From NCBI GenBank assembly GCA_029884425.1, contig JAOUHV010000017.1:1-46459 (forward strand): a stretch of DNA of 46,459 nt, given 5' to 3'. Origin of the DNA: Gammaproteobacteria bacterium. GTDB lineage: Bacteria > Pseudomonadota > Gammaproteobacteria > S012-40. Each line of letters opens with the position of its first letter. Position 1 is the first letter of the stretch. Below the pieces are notes generated by a model. It saw only the letters and a program-made list of their open reading frames with translations. It was not told where the DNA came from and did no database searches. Positions 35,406-42,365 of this stretch are shown here, piece by piece. The translations under genes were made by a program, and so were the position numbers.

Positions 35406-35867
35406 ATGAACAGTAGCACCGCCAAAACCGTGAAAAACCTGGAAGCCGCCTTCGCCGGCGAATCCATGGCCAACCGCAAATACCTGTATTTCGCCAAACT
35501 CTGCCGCGAAATGGGCGCAAATGACGTAGCCGAAGTATTTGAACAAACGGCCGAACAAGAAACCGCCCACGCCTTTGGCCATCTGGATCTGCTGTATCCC
35601 AAGCACACCCTGACCCCGCAAAAAATGCTGCAAATGGCGATTGACGGCGAAACCTACGAATACACCGAAATGTACCCCGCCTTCCGCCACACCGCCCTGG
35701 AAGAAAAAGATCACGCTGCGGTCAAAGAAATGGATGAGCAGATCAGCGAGTCAAAACAGCATGCGCAACTGTTCGAGACAGCCGCTAAACGTTTCGCTGC
35801 CCTGGCCAAAGTAGAAGAGCGCCACGCCAACCACTACCGCGACACGCTGGCCAAGGTCAGCAAGTAA
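35406..35867 (+). CDS. Rubrerythrin (ferritin-like domain only)
   Basis: Rubrerythrin reduces hydrogen peroxide at a di-iron centre. The 153-residue protein has the ferritin-like pattern F[10 protein letters not shown], [35 protein letters not shown] and [12 protein letters not shown], which supply the Glu/His ligands. The usual C-terminal rubredoxin domain is missing; a separate rubredoxin gene follows after 25 nt and presumably donates electrons. TAGGAG lies 6 nt before the ATG. The cluster sits beside oxyR and cytochrome c peroxidase, giving cytoplasmic and periplasmic peroxide removal. Confidence 0.93.
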   Translation: MNSSTAKTVKNLEAAFAGESMANRKYLYFAKLCREMGANDVAEVFEQTAEQETAHAFGHLDLLYPKHTLTPQKMLQMAIDGETYEYTEMYPAFRHTALEEKDHAAVKEMDEQISESKQHAQLFETAAKRFAALAKVEERHANHYRDTLAKVSK

Positions 35868-35892
35868 TCACCACAAAACAAGGAGAATCAAC

Positions 35893-36057
35893 ATGAAAGT
35901 CTACCAATGCATCGTATGTGGCTACACCTATGACGAAAGCGCCGGCGATCCCGACCACGGCATTGAACCCGGCACCCGCTGGAAAGACGTCCCCGCTGAC
36001 TGGAGCTGTCCTGATTGCGGTGTCAGCAAAGACGATTTTGAAATGGTCGAGGTATAA
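35893..36057 (+). CDS. Rubredoxin
   Basis: This 54-residue protein is a one-iron electron carrier: C6-I-V-C9-G-Y at the start and C39-P-D-C42-G-V at the end hold the iron, with conserved Y4, Y11, W30 (in GTRWKDVP) and W37. AAGGAG precedes the ATG by 7 nt. It lies between rubrerythrin and the rubredoxin reductase, 2 nt before the latter, and most likely carries electrons from one to the other. Confidence 0.95.
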   Translation: MKVYQCIVCGYTYDESAGDPDHGIEPGTRWKDVPADWSCPDCGVSKDDFEMVEV

Positions 36058-36059
36058 CG

Positions 36060-37180
36060 ATGTCCCCTATTGTCATCATCGGCAGTGGTCTGGCGGGTTA
36101 TTCGCTGGCGCGCGAGTTTCGCAAGCTGGACGCCACAACACCGCTGACCATCATTACTGCCGATGATGGCCGTGCCTACTCCAAACCGATGCTCTCCAAC
36201 GCCCTCACCCAGGGCAAGGAGGCATCGGCTCTGGCCAGTGCTGATGCAGAAAAAATGGCAGCGCAATTCAATGCCCGCATCATCACCGGGCAAACCGTAC
36301 AGGCCATTGAGCCAAAACAACAGCGCATCGTTTTAAACAATGAAACGCTGGCCTATCGACAACTGGTGTTAGCCGTCGGAGCAACACCGTTTCGTGCCGA
36401 CATTGACGGTGACAGCGATGCCATCTTGTCGGTCAATAATCTGCGCGACTACGAAATCTTCCGCGCCCAGCTGCAAGGCAAAAAGAGAGTCGCATTGCTT
36501 GGCGCTGGCCTGATCGGCAGTGAATTTGCCAATGATCTGGCCAACGCCGGCCTGCTGGTCGATGTGATTGATCGCAACGCCTGGCCACTGGGACAACTGG
36601 TGCCGCAACAGATTGGGCAGGCTCTACAGTCCGCATTGCAAAAGCTCGGCGTCACATTTCATTTCAACACCAGCCTGAAACGCATCGACAAAACCAATAA
36701 CGGATTCAGTTACAACTGGAGAGCGGCGAAGTGTTGCACAGCGACGTGGTGCTCTCTGCCATCGGCCTGCGCGCCAATACCCAGCTGGCACAACACGCTG
36801 GACTGGACACAAATCGCGGCATTGTCGTCGACGATTTTCTACAAACCTCAGACAAACATATTTTTGCATTGGGTGACTGTGCCGAAATTAATGGAAAAGT
36901 GCTGCCCTTTGTATTGCCACTGATGCACAGCGCCCGCGCATTGGCAAAAACCTTGGCCGGAGACGCAACACCGGTGCAATTTCCTCCCATGCCGGTAGCA
37001 GTGAAAACCGCAGCCCTCCCCATCAGCGTACTGCCTCCCGGTGACGCACACGGACAATGGCAGATTTTGCAACAAGACAACCATATTCAGGCTCTGTTTC
37101 GCGATGCTGAACGACTTAAAGGCTTCGTACTCAGCGGTGACTACGCCAAACAAGCGCAGTCACTGTGCAAACAGCTATAG
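36060..37180 (+). pseudogene. FAD-dependent rubredoxin reductase, reading frame broken by one base
   Basis: The first frame (36060 to about 36715) encodes the FAD site IVIIGSGLAGYSLAREFRK and the NAD site VALLGAGLIGSEFANDLANA, ending NNGFSYN. The family continues in another frame from CTGGAGAGC at 36715 (LESGEVLHSDVVLSAIGLR, then HIFALGDCAEI) to the stop at 37180. Restoring one base near 36714, for instance a lost C in AACCTG, gives a normal 373-residue enzyme of the AlkT/rubredoxin-NAD reductase type. Both halves keep intact coding character, so this is a recent mutation or a sequencing error. No slippery sequence for programmed frameshifting is present. Read as one frame it stops at 36923 with a nonsense tail. 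Confidence 0.9.
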
Positions 37181-37257
37181 CTGAGCACGTACATGCCGTA
37201 TACTTGGCGTGTTTATTCCGAATTCGAACTTTTTACTTTATTCGAACAGGTGCCCTG

Positions 37258-37386
37258 ATGCCCAGCAAAAACAAACTATTCCTTTCCACCCTGCTGTTGA
37301 TCGCCGTATTGTTCGGCGGCTGCATGCCTACTGACCGCAATCCGCAGGATGACGAATCCAACAATGTCAGCGAACCGGTGTATTAA
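37258..37386 (+). CDS. Small lipoprotein of unknown function
   Basis: The 42-residue product starts MPSKNK, has a hydrophobic stretch FLSTLLLIAVLFGGC ending in a lipobox (F-G-G-C), and a short acidic mature part of about 20 residues. I do not recognise a family; it is in the size class of small lipoproteins such as LptM or entericidin, but no motif of either is visible. ATG 37258 fits the signal peptide; a longer frame from 37165 would bury it. The upstream region has two TTCGAAC copies 20 bp apart. Confidence 0.6.
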   Translation: MPSKNKLFLSTLLLIAVLFGGCMPTDRNPQDDESNNVSEPVY

Positions 37387-37559
37387 AATCGTTTGCTACA
37401 CCCGGCCAAACGTCTACGGTACTGAAAATTGTTTTTCGCAAACCCGAAACCTGCGAACGAATCCAGCGTCCGCCATCAGACACACGATCGGCACACTGTC
37501 GCTCCTGCGCAATTATTCAGCAAACACCAAAAATATCGCATAATTTCAGTCACTAAGGC

Positions 37560-37589
37560 ATGACAACCGGCCTGGTATTTGCCTATAAT
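37560..37589 (+). promoter_or_regulatory. Sigma-70 promoter for the NlpC/P60 gene
   Basis: ATGACA (37560-37565) and a perfect TATAAT (37584-37589) are 18 nt apart. Transcription would begin at about 37595-37597, at the ATG of the gene itself. Confidence 0.65.
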
Positions 37590-37595
37590 CCCAAG

Positions 37596-38105
37596 ATGAT
37601 AACGCTACTCCGCCCTTTTCGTTGCAGCCGTGGTCTGCCTGTTTTACTGGCAGCCGCGTTGCTGTCTGCCTGCAGCAGTCTCACACCTCGCGAGACTGGC
37701 GAATTGGCATCCATTGAGGCACCTGCTCCTCTGCCGGAAACGGTGATCGTTGCCATGTCTGTCATCGATACGCCATATCGGCGCGGCGGCAGCTCTCCCA
37801 GCAGCGGCTTTGATTGCAGCGGTCTGGTTTACTATGCCTATCGTCAATTAGGAGTTGAGATCGCGCGCAGCGCCATTGAACAATTCCGTCAGGTCCGTCG
37901 CATTGCGCAACAGGAACTGGCAGCTGGCGATCTGGTATTTTTCCGCCTCAACAGCAAAGCAGTTTCCCACGTCGGCATTTATCGCGGTGACGGCCAATTC
38001 ATTCACGCGCCGTCTACCGGCAAACGCGTCAGCTATGCACGCCTGGACGACCCCTACTGGCGCAAGCGCTACGTTGGCGCTGGTCGCTACGAAATCCCCA
38101 GCTGA
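37596..38105 (+). CDS. NlpC/P60-family lipoprotein, probable peptidoglycan endopeptidase
   Basis: The 169-residue product has a 25-residue lipoprotein signal ending LLSAC26. The catalytic domain shows D-C74-S-G-L-V, S-H125-V-G-I-Y and I-H137-A-P-S, the Cys-His-His triad of NlpC/P60 cell-wall hydrolases such as Spr/MepS and NlpC, which cut stem peptides or cross-links. ATG 37596 is chosen because it gives a proper signal peptide. No ribosome-binding site precedes it and the promoter places the transcript start at the ATG, so translation may be leaderless. Confidence 0.88.
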   Translation: MITLLRPFRCSRGLPVLLAAALLSACSSLTPRETGELASIEAPAPLPETVIVAMSVIDTPYRRGGSSPSSGFDCSGLVYYAYRQLGVEIARSAIEQFRQVRRIAQQELAAGDLVFFRLNSKAVSHVGIYRGDGQFIHAPSTGKRVSYARLDDPYWRKRYVGAGRYEIPS

Positions 38106-38148
38106 GTTTTAATCATTTCTGATCTGCCCTCAACCAGGGATGTTTGCG

Positions 38149-39078
38149 CTATTTTTCGATCACGCTGCGACTATGATCAATAACTACGTCGTATTCCTTG
38201 ATCTTGTTACGCAAGGTCGTGTGATTCATCCCCAGATAGTCCGCCGTTTCCTGGATTTTTCCCTGGTGTTTTTCCAACGCTTCAAGAATGAACTGTTTCT
38301 CCACCGCCTTGGTATATCCACGCATATCCGACTTGGTGTTGCCAATCTCCAGCAGCGCATACGCCAATTTCAGGCGATGCATAAAAAAGCGAATCCCCAC
38401 CGACAAATACACCACCCGCTCACGATGCAGGTAATAAAACGCCACGGCTGCATACAAAATGACCATCGGACCAATCATAGTTACCGGTATTGCGTACGGC
38501 GTGCGCGACAACAAATCAACCACAACCAGCGCAGCTATCAATGGCACAAACGAGACCAGCGCCACAATATTGCGTGACGCAACCACTTTATCCTCCATAT
38601 GCACGCGAACATTCCGCCACAATGTCGCGATGGTCGCCATCGCGGCTAACAGCGCAAACAAATCAAAACTCCAGCCCAGCACGCCGTCATTGTGCAAAAT
38701 GGCGTAGTGTTCAACGCGATAATCATCCACCATCAAACCCGCCAGGTGAAACACCGTCAACAGCACAGGTACGGCATAAAGCGCATTGCGCAGCATCGAA
38801 TTGACGGGTTTGCCAGAAAGCGAAACGGCAAACAACCACAGATGCGCACACATAAAGTAAACCGAAATTAAATAAGCATCCGCAACATAATCAATGTCGT
38901 TAGGGAAAAACGGCCAAGTCAGGTAAAACAGCACCGTTACGATGTTCATCACCCCCAGATTGGCAAACAGCGCAATCGACTCCCGCGCCACGCCCTTTGC
39001 CAACAGCCGCTTTAACAAATAAATACAACCGGACGCCGACAACGCCGGCAGTACCGCATAAATCCATGTTTCCATCAT
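38149..39078 (-). CDS. Seven-transmembrane protein with C-terminal Fis-type HTH
   Basis: The 309-residue protein has seven hydrophobic helices (about 6-24, 36-57, 64-87, 97-116, 136-154, 170-190, 197-216), like the 7TM sensor module at the N-terminus of some histidine kinases, then a short linker and a Fis-type HTH at about 260-300 (QFILEALEKHQGKIQETADYLGMNHTTLRNKIKE). No kinase, receiver or AAA+ domain is present. It would be a one-component regulator that reads a membrane signal and binds DNA from the membrane. GGAAGG precedes the ATG pair. It lies 101 bp downstream of the alpha/beta hydrolase on the same strand, with a hairpin between. Confidence 0.8.
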   Translation of the reverse strand: MMETWIYAVLPALSASGCIYLLKRLLAKGVARESIALFANLGVMNIVTVLFYLTWPFFPNDIDYVADAYLISVYFMCAHLWLFAVSLSGKPVNSMLRNALYAVPVLLTVFHLAGLMVDDYRVEHYAILHNDGVLGWSFDLFALLAAMATIATLWRNVRVHMEDKVVASRNIVALVSFVPLIAALVVVDLLSRTPYAIPVTMIGPMVILYAAVAFYYLHRERVVYLSVGIRFFMHRLKLAYALLEIGNTKSDMRGYTKAVEKQFILEALEKHQGKIQETADYLGMNHTTLRNKIKEYDVVIDHSRSVIEK

Positions 39079-39126
39079 GCAAGCCTTCCTTTTTTATTGA
39101 TGATTCATGTTGCACTTTATTCACAA

Positions 39127-39161
39127 CTGCCCTCCTGCCACATCCACCGGCAAGAGGGCAG
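39127..39161 (-). promoter_or_regulatory. Hairpin between the alpha/beta hydrolase and the 7TM-Fis gene
   Basis: CTGCCCTC pairs with GAGGGCAG and, inside it, TGCC pairs with GGCA around a 9-nt loop, with one opposed base pair mismatch. No T-run follows on the minus strand. It may set a difference in expression between the two genes. Confidence 0.5.
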
Positions 39162-39179
39162 AGCCTAAACTAATTTACC

Positions 39180-39902
39180 TTACGCAGCCTGCAAATACTT
39201 GCTCAATGGCAGGCAAGAATTTACCAGTGCCGCAAACTCAGTTGGTTTTTCATACATGGGACTATGTCCGCATTGATTGATGATATTCAATGAAATATCA
39301 AACTGCTTAAATGCCTCAAGCGTTTCCGATAAGGGAGTAATCACATCATCCCTTCCCCAAATAGCGTGAATTGGGCAACGAATATTCGGCAAAATATCCA
39401 CCGCCCGCAAGGCGTTACTCTCCCTCATCAAACCTGCAATATTCCGCAAATTATCTCTAAACACCTCTGCGGTCCGCTCCACAATCTCCGCAGGCAAAAG
39501 ATCTCGGTCAAACATGATCAAATCACCCAGCTTTCGCGCCGTCTCCATCGCATTGTGTCGCGACAAGCGAATCGGCAGAATCGCCTCGCCAAACCCTGCT
39601 GAACCGGAAATGATCACCCGACTGACCCGGTCAGGCTCCAGTGCGGCGACATTCATGCAAACGTAGCTCCCCAGCGAATTCCCCACCAAGGTCACGGGCT
39701 CATCAATCTTGGTCAGCGCTTCGATAATTTTATCCGACAACTCGCCAACTGAACCACCCAACTCGCTAAGCGGCTCACTCATGATGTAACAACGTGACGC
39801 ATTAGGAATCTTGGGATAGGTATCCTGCCACATCCACCCCCCCGCAAACATTCCACTCACAAAAAACAGGGTATTTTCGTTATTCAATTTAACAACATTC
39901 AT
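39180..39902 (-). CDS. Alpha/beta hydrolase
   Basis: The 240-residue protein has an alpha/beta hydrolase layout: oxyanion region FFVSGMFAGGWMW, nucleophile elbow G-N-S76-L-G-S, acid in G-R-D185-D186-V and histidine in C-G-H213-S-P-M. No signal peptide. Family members hydrolyse esters, lactones, thioesters or C-C bonds; the substrate is not known. AGGAG precedes ATG 39902. Together with the downstream 7TM-Fis regulator it may make or destroy a small lipophilic signal. Upstream DNA has unusual inverted repeats. Confidence 0.82.
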   Translation of the reverse strand: MNVVKLNNENTLFFVSGMFAGGWMWQDTYPKIPNASRCYIMSEPLSELGGSVGELSDKIIEALTKIDEPVTLVGNSLGSYVCMNVAALEPDRVSRVIISGSAGFGEAILPIRLSRHNAMETARKLGDLIMFDRDLLPAEIVERTAEVFRDNLRNIAGLMRESNALRAVDILPNIRCPIHAIWGRDDVITPLSETLEAFKQFDISLNIINQCGHSPMYEKPTEFAALVNSCLPLSKYLQAA

Positions 39903-39930
39903 CTCTTTTCTCCTATAGGAATGATTCAAA

Positions 39931-39956
39931 GGCAGGTCGAAAAAAATCGACCAGCC
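39931..39956 (-). promoter_or_regulatory. Hairpin in the leader of the alpha/beta hydrolase gene
   Basis: GGC-A-GGTCGA pairs with TCGACC-A-GCC (one A-A mismatch) around a run of six identical bases, A on the plus strand and T in the transcript. It lies 29-54 nt upstream of the hydrolase start, in the likely 5' leader. Confidence 0.45.
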
Positions 39957-40000
39957 CTAGCATGCATCGCCCAAAGGAACCTGTAAAAGAGTGTGTTTTT

Positions 40001-40128
40001 TGTAACTTATTGATTTAGTTTAATATAAAAAAATCGAATGTCATTCACCCCGGATTGTGAACGTTCGATTTTTTTCAATTAAAAAATATTTTTTTATCCA
40101 TTAAACCACCCTAAATCAATAAGTTACA
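40001..40128. repeat. 128-bp inverted-repeat element between the hydrolase gene and the unknown gene at 40180
   Basis: TGTAACTTATTGATTTAG at 40001-40018 and its exact reverse complement at 40111-40128 enclose an AT-rich core. The core contains a second inverted repeat, AAAAAATCGAA with TTCGATTTTTT, and inside it TTCAC with GTGAA. The outer arms could be a pair of identical operators for divergent genes, or the ends of a small non-autonomous mobile element; no target-site duplication is seen next to the arms and no second copy exists in the window. The inner hairpin could end transcription both ways. Confidence 0.7.
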
Positions 40129-40179
40129 CTGGCTAGACATCTGTTAACCATAGCAAAAGCAGTGTACTTGCGGGGTTTT

Positions 40180-40662
40180 ATGGAACAAAGCACTAGCGAT
40201 AAAAATATCCTCACTTTCCCGGTCGATCTGGCAGCAGAGCGAGGCAAGCCCAATGTACGCGACCTAAATCTCACCACGCCGTTTACTGCTCATGGGCTGA
40301 GTTTTTGGATGCCGGTGAACTGCCGATTTTCAGTAGGCACGGACACCCTGGTTTGTTTTCAGTTGCTGCCAACCACCGTCGGAGAAACGCCCTACCCCGA
40401 CGTACGCTACTGGATACTGAATAACACCTCGGTTAAAAAGGACTATTACTATCGAGCGAGGGAAATTGACTTCACTCAGGCTGTGGGCATCACCCTGATC
40501 CCTCGCCTAGCGCGAGTCGATGACACAGGGCAGGTTTCACACTATTTTCTGGAAGCGTTTCATCAAGCGGACAACATCCGCCTGGTGCTGAAATATCCCA
40601 ACCCGTTTACCTCGGCATTTTTCATTGATGGCGTATTGATTCCGAAAATTCTGCCAAAGTAG
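40180..40662 (+). CDS. Protein of unknown function
   Basis: I do not recognise this 160-residue protein. It is soluble, beta-rich and aromatic-rich, with no signal peptide, membrane helix or catalytic motif; notable segments are ILTFPVDLAAERGKPNVRDL and HGLSFWMPVNCRFSVG. ATG 40180 is preceded only by GGGG; GTG 40162 is the alternative start. It is divergent from the hydrolase and 7TM-Fis genes across the inverted-repeat element, and converges with the gene at 40673 with only 10 nt between stops. Confidence 0.6.
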   Translation: MEQSTSDKNILTFPVDLAAERGKPNVRDLNLTTPFTAHGLSFWMPVNCRFSVGTDTLVCFQLLPTTVGETPYPDVRYWILNNTSVKKDYYYRAREIDFTQAVGITLIPRLARVDDTGQVSHYFLEAFHQADNIRLVLKYPNPFTSAFFIDGVLIPKILPK

Positions 40663-40672
40663 CGAAACGGGG

Positions 40673-41230
40673 CTAAAACACACCGAACACGACACTGATA
40701 TTGAAGGATGTACCACTCAAATCGCTGTTCGAGATCCCCGCATAGTCAACGCCACTGACATGCCTATAGGACACCCCGGCATTCACCTTGACCACTTTCG
40801 CCACGTTCATGGCAACGCCAGCTGACGGCTCCAGCAGCATCACCCCGTCACTGCGCACCGGAAGATTTGAATTGGCGGCACTGGACTCCTGCAAATCACC
40901 CGAGCTGATCAAGCAATCCGCGTAGTAGTGCACACTGTCAAAGGGGCGAATGAATGTGCCAAGCAATAACCCGCCATAGCTGAAGTTGCCGTAATCACCC
41001 ACATCCTTGATGCTGGAAAAACCGCCACCGCCCAGATAGAAGTGATGATTTACCAACCAGGCACCATAGCCGCCAACCATCAAATGATCTTCCCCTTGCA
41101 GCTGAGTCATCCGAACCATCGGACCACCAAGGCCGCCGGAGTCCATCTCCCCCGTCACCAACAGCTGGCGCTCTTCCGCCATCGCTGACGCCGAACAAAC
41201 CAATAACGCACAGACCAGCCACTTTTTCAT
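40673..41230 (-). CDS. Exported, probably outer-membrane beta-barrel protein
   Basis: The 185-residue precursor has a clear signal peptide (MKKWLVCALLVCSASAMAEE, cut after AMA). The mature part has alternating hydrophobic strands rich in glycine and tyrosine (GGYGAWLVNHHFYLGGGGF, FSYGGLLLGTFI) and ends in phenylalanine, the usual terminal signal for barrel assembly. No known family. AGAGGA precedes the ATG; the gene follows the VOC gene by 19 nt and is probably co-transcribed with it. Confidence 0.72.
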   Translation of the reverse strand: MKKWLVCALLVCSASAMAEERQLLVTGEMDSGGLGGPMVRMTQLQGEDHLMVGGYGAWLVNHHFYLGGGGFSSIKDVGDYGNFSYGGLLLGTFIRPFDSVHYYADCLISSGDLQESSAANSNLPVRSDGVMLLEPSAGVAMNVAKVVKVNAGVSYRHVSGVDYAGISNSDLSGTSFNISVVFGVF

Positions 41231-41249
41231 TGCACATCCTCTCTATAAA

Positions 41250-41600
41250 CTACTCCGACCAAACCGCGAACTCATTGCCGGTTGGGTCCTCAAAATGAAA
41301 CCTCCGCCCTCCAGGGAAGGAAAAGGTCGGCTTGGTGATCTTGCCGCAGTGCTGCTCTATCAGCCTCTGGCTGGCCTCCAGATCCTTGCTGTAGAGCACC
41401 ACCAGCGCGCTACCGTGGCGGGTCGACATGCTTTTGTCCGTGGCGTAAAACCCTCCGTTAATTCCCTCGCCCAAAAAGCTGGCGTACTCAGGACCATGAT
41501 CCATAAACATCCACTCGAATACTTCCGCAAAAAACGCCTTGGTCGCCTCCATGTTGGTGGTTGGCATTTCCAGGTAATCAATCTTGTTATGGGCACTCAC
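41250..41600 (-). CDS. VOC (glyoxalase/bleomycin-resistance) superfamily protein
   Basis: The 116-residue protein has the VOC fold pattern: IDYLEMPTTNMEATKAFFAEVFEW at the start and RRFHFEDPTGNEFAVWSE at the end, with an internal GGFYATD. VOC proteins are metal enzymes or ligand-binding proteins; this single-domain type usually has unknown substrate. GTG 41600 is chosen because GAGGAG lies 7 nt before it; the open frame extends to 41639 without a ribosome-binding site. It is followed by the outer-membrane-type gene. Confidence 0.82.
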   Translation of the reverse strand: MSAHNKIDYLEMPTTNMEATKAFFAEVFEWMFMDHGPEYASFLGEGINGGFYATDKSMSTRHGSALVVLYSKDLEASQRLIEQHCGKITKPTFSFPGGRRFHFEDPTGNEFAVWSE

Positions 41601-41685
41601 GCAAGACTCCTCTAACGAGAACAACGGCAACCAATCCATTATGTTTCACAAGGACATTGAGCGCAACCTTGGCCGCTTAAAACGC

Positions 41686-41711
41686 AAAAAGGCCCCTAAG
41701 GGGCCTTTTTT
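41686..41711 (-). terminator. Strong bidirectional-type terminator
   Basis: GGCCCC and GGGGCC pair around TAA, extended by a run of As on one side and Ts on the other. On the minus strand it lies 18 nt beyond the stop of the 35-residue protein and ends in five Ts. Confidence 0.85.
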
Positions 41712-41729
41712 ATCGTACCGGCAATCAGC

Positions 41730-41837
41730 TTACACGCTGGTCATGTACCAACCAACAGCAACCACCATCAGTACGAACAAGGGGATACCCACAGCGCTCC
41801 ATGGGCTATCGAATGTTTCCAATTTAGGTGCAGACAT
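41730..41837 (-). CDS. Single-helix membrane mini-protein, 35 residues
   Basis: The frame starting at ATG 41837 encodes MSAPKLETFDSPW and one membrane helix (about 15-33, VGIPLFVLMVVAVGWYM). An unusually good ribosome-binding site, GGAGGA, precedes it, and a strong terminator follows, so it looks like a small, well-expressed transcription unit. A tandem ATG at 41840 is the alternative. It resembles, in size and shape only, small accessory subunits of respiratory or transport complexes such as CydX or CcoM; no sequence match to these is evident. No neighbouring complex genes are present. Confidence 0.65.
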   Translation of the reverse strand: MSAPKLETFDSPWSAVGIPLFVLMVVAVGWYMTSV

Positions 41838-41987
41838 CATTTCCTCCAGAACATCAATTACGTCTACTACGCTGGATACCGCAAACCGGTCAGCGACAGT
41901 CACACTACAGGCAGCCCTTGCCAGGGTCAAGTCACTCGAGCGCATAACTGGCGAATCTGGCGCCAAATCGAACAAAAAACGCTCAGC

Positions 41988-42347
41988 CTATCCCGCCGCG
42001 TATCCGTCCCACAATACCAATGTTGCTTGGGCGGATTCCAAATTTAGCCGAATTTCCAGTTCGCAATATTCGTTGTAGGTCTCCTCCGGGGTGGGATCAT
42101 CCGCGCAGGCACATCCAGGGATCGCCCCTTTAAAAAACACGCCTACATGCAGCGACAACCAACCGGATTGCAGTTCCGCACTCAACAACATCGTGCTGAT
42201 ATCGTCGGGCAGCGCATAGGCAGAGTAGCGTAACTGCGACTGCAGCGGTAAAACTTCCAGCCCCAAGCCTGCCACCTCGCGCTGCAGTGTTTGCGCGAAC
42301 GTCGCTTGCCCCCAGGCCGCAGCCGATTCAGGAAGATATAAAGACAT
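41988..42347 (-). CDS. Protein of unknown function with a cysteine motif, partner of the MTHFR-like gene
   Basis: This 119-residue protein contains the striking segment PGCACADDPTPEETYNEYC, three cysteines amid acidic residues, in an otherwise beta-rich soluble protein. I recall no function for this type. It starts 18 nt after the MTHFR-like stop and is probably co-transcribed with it. No signal peptide, so it is cytoplasmic. The cysteines could bind a metal, but this is not shown by sequence. Confidence 0.65.
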   Translation of the reverse strand: MSLYLPESAAAWGQATFAQTLQREVAGLGLEVLPLQSQLRYSAYALPDDISTMLLSAELQSGWLSLHVGVFFKGAIPGCACADDPTPEETYNEYCELEIRLNLESAQATLVLWDGYAAG

Positions 42348-42365
42348 GAGCTAGACTCTGATTTA

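Noticed and set aside
36700-36735. Programmed ribosomal frameshift in rubredoxin reductase
   Set aside because: No homopolymer or slippery heptamer and no downstream pseudoknot is visible; a lost base is simpler.
40001-40128. Firm call of the inverted-repeat element as a mobile element
   Set aside because: No target-site duplication flanks the arms and no second copy is present, so it is listed only as a repeat with two explanations.
41584-42078. Plus-strand frame of 164 codons across the small membrane protein and VOC start
   Set aside because: It runs through a strong terminator and opposite two better-supported minus-strand genes.
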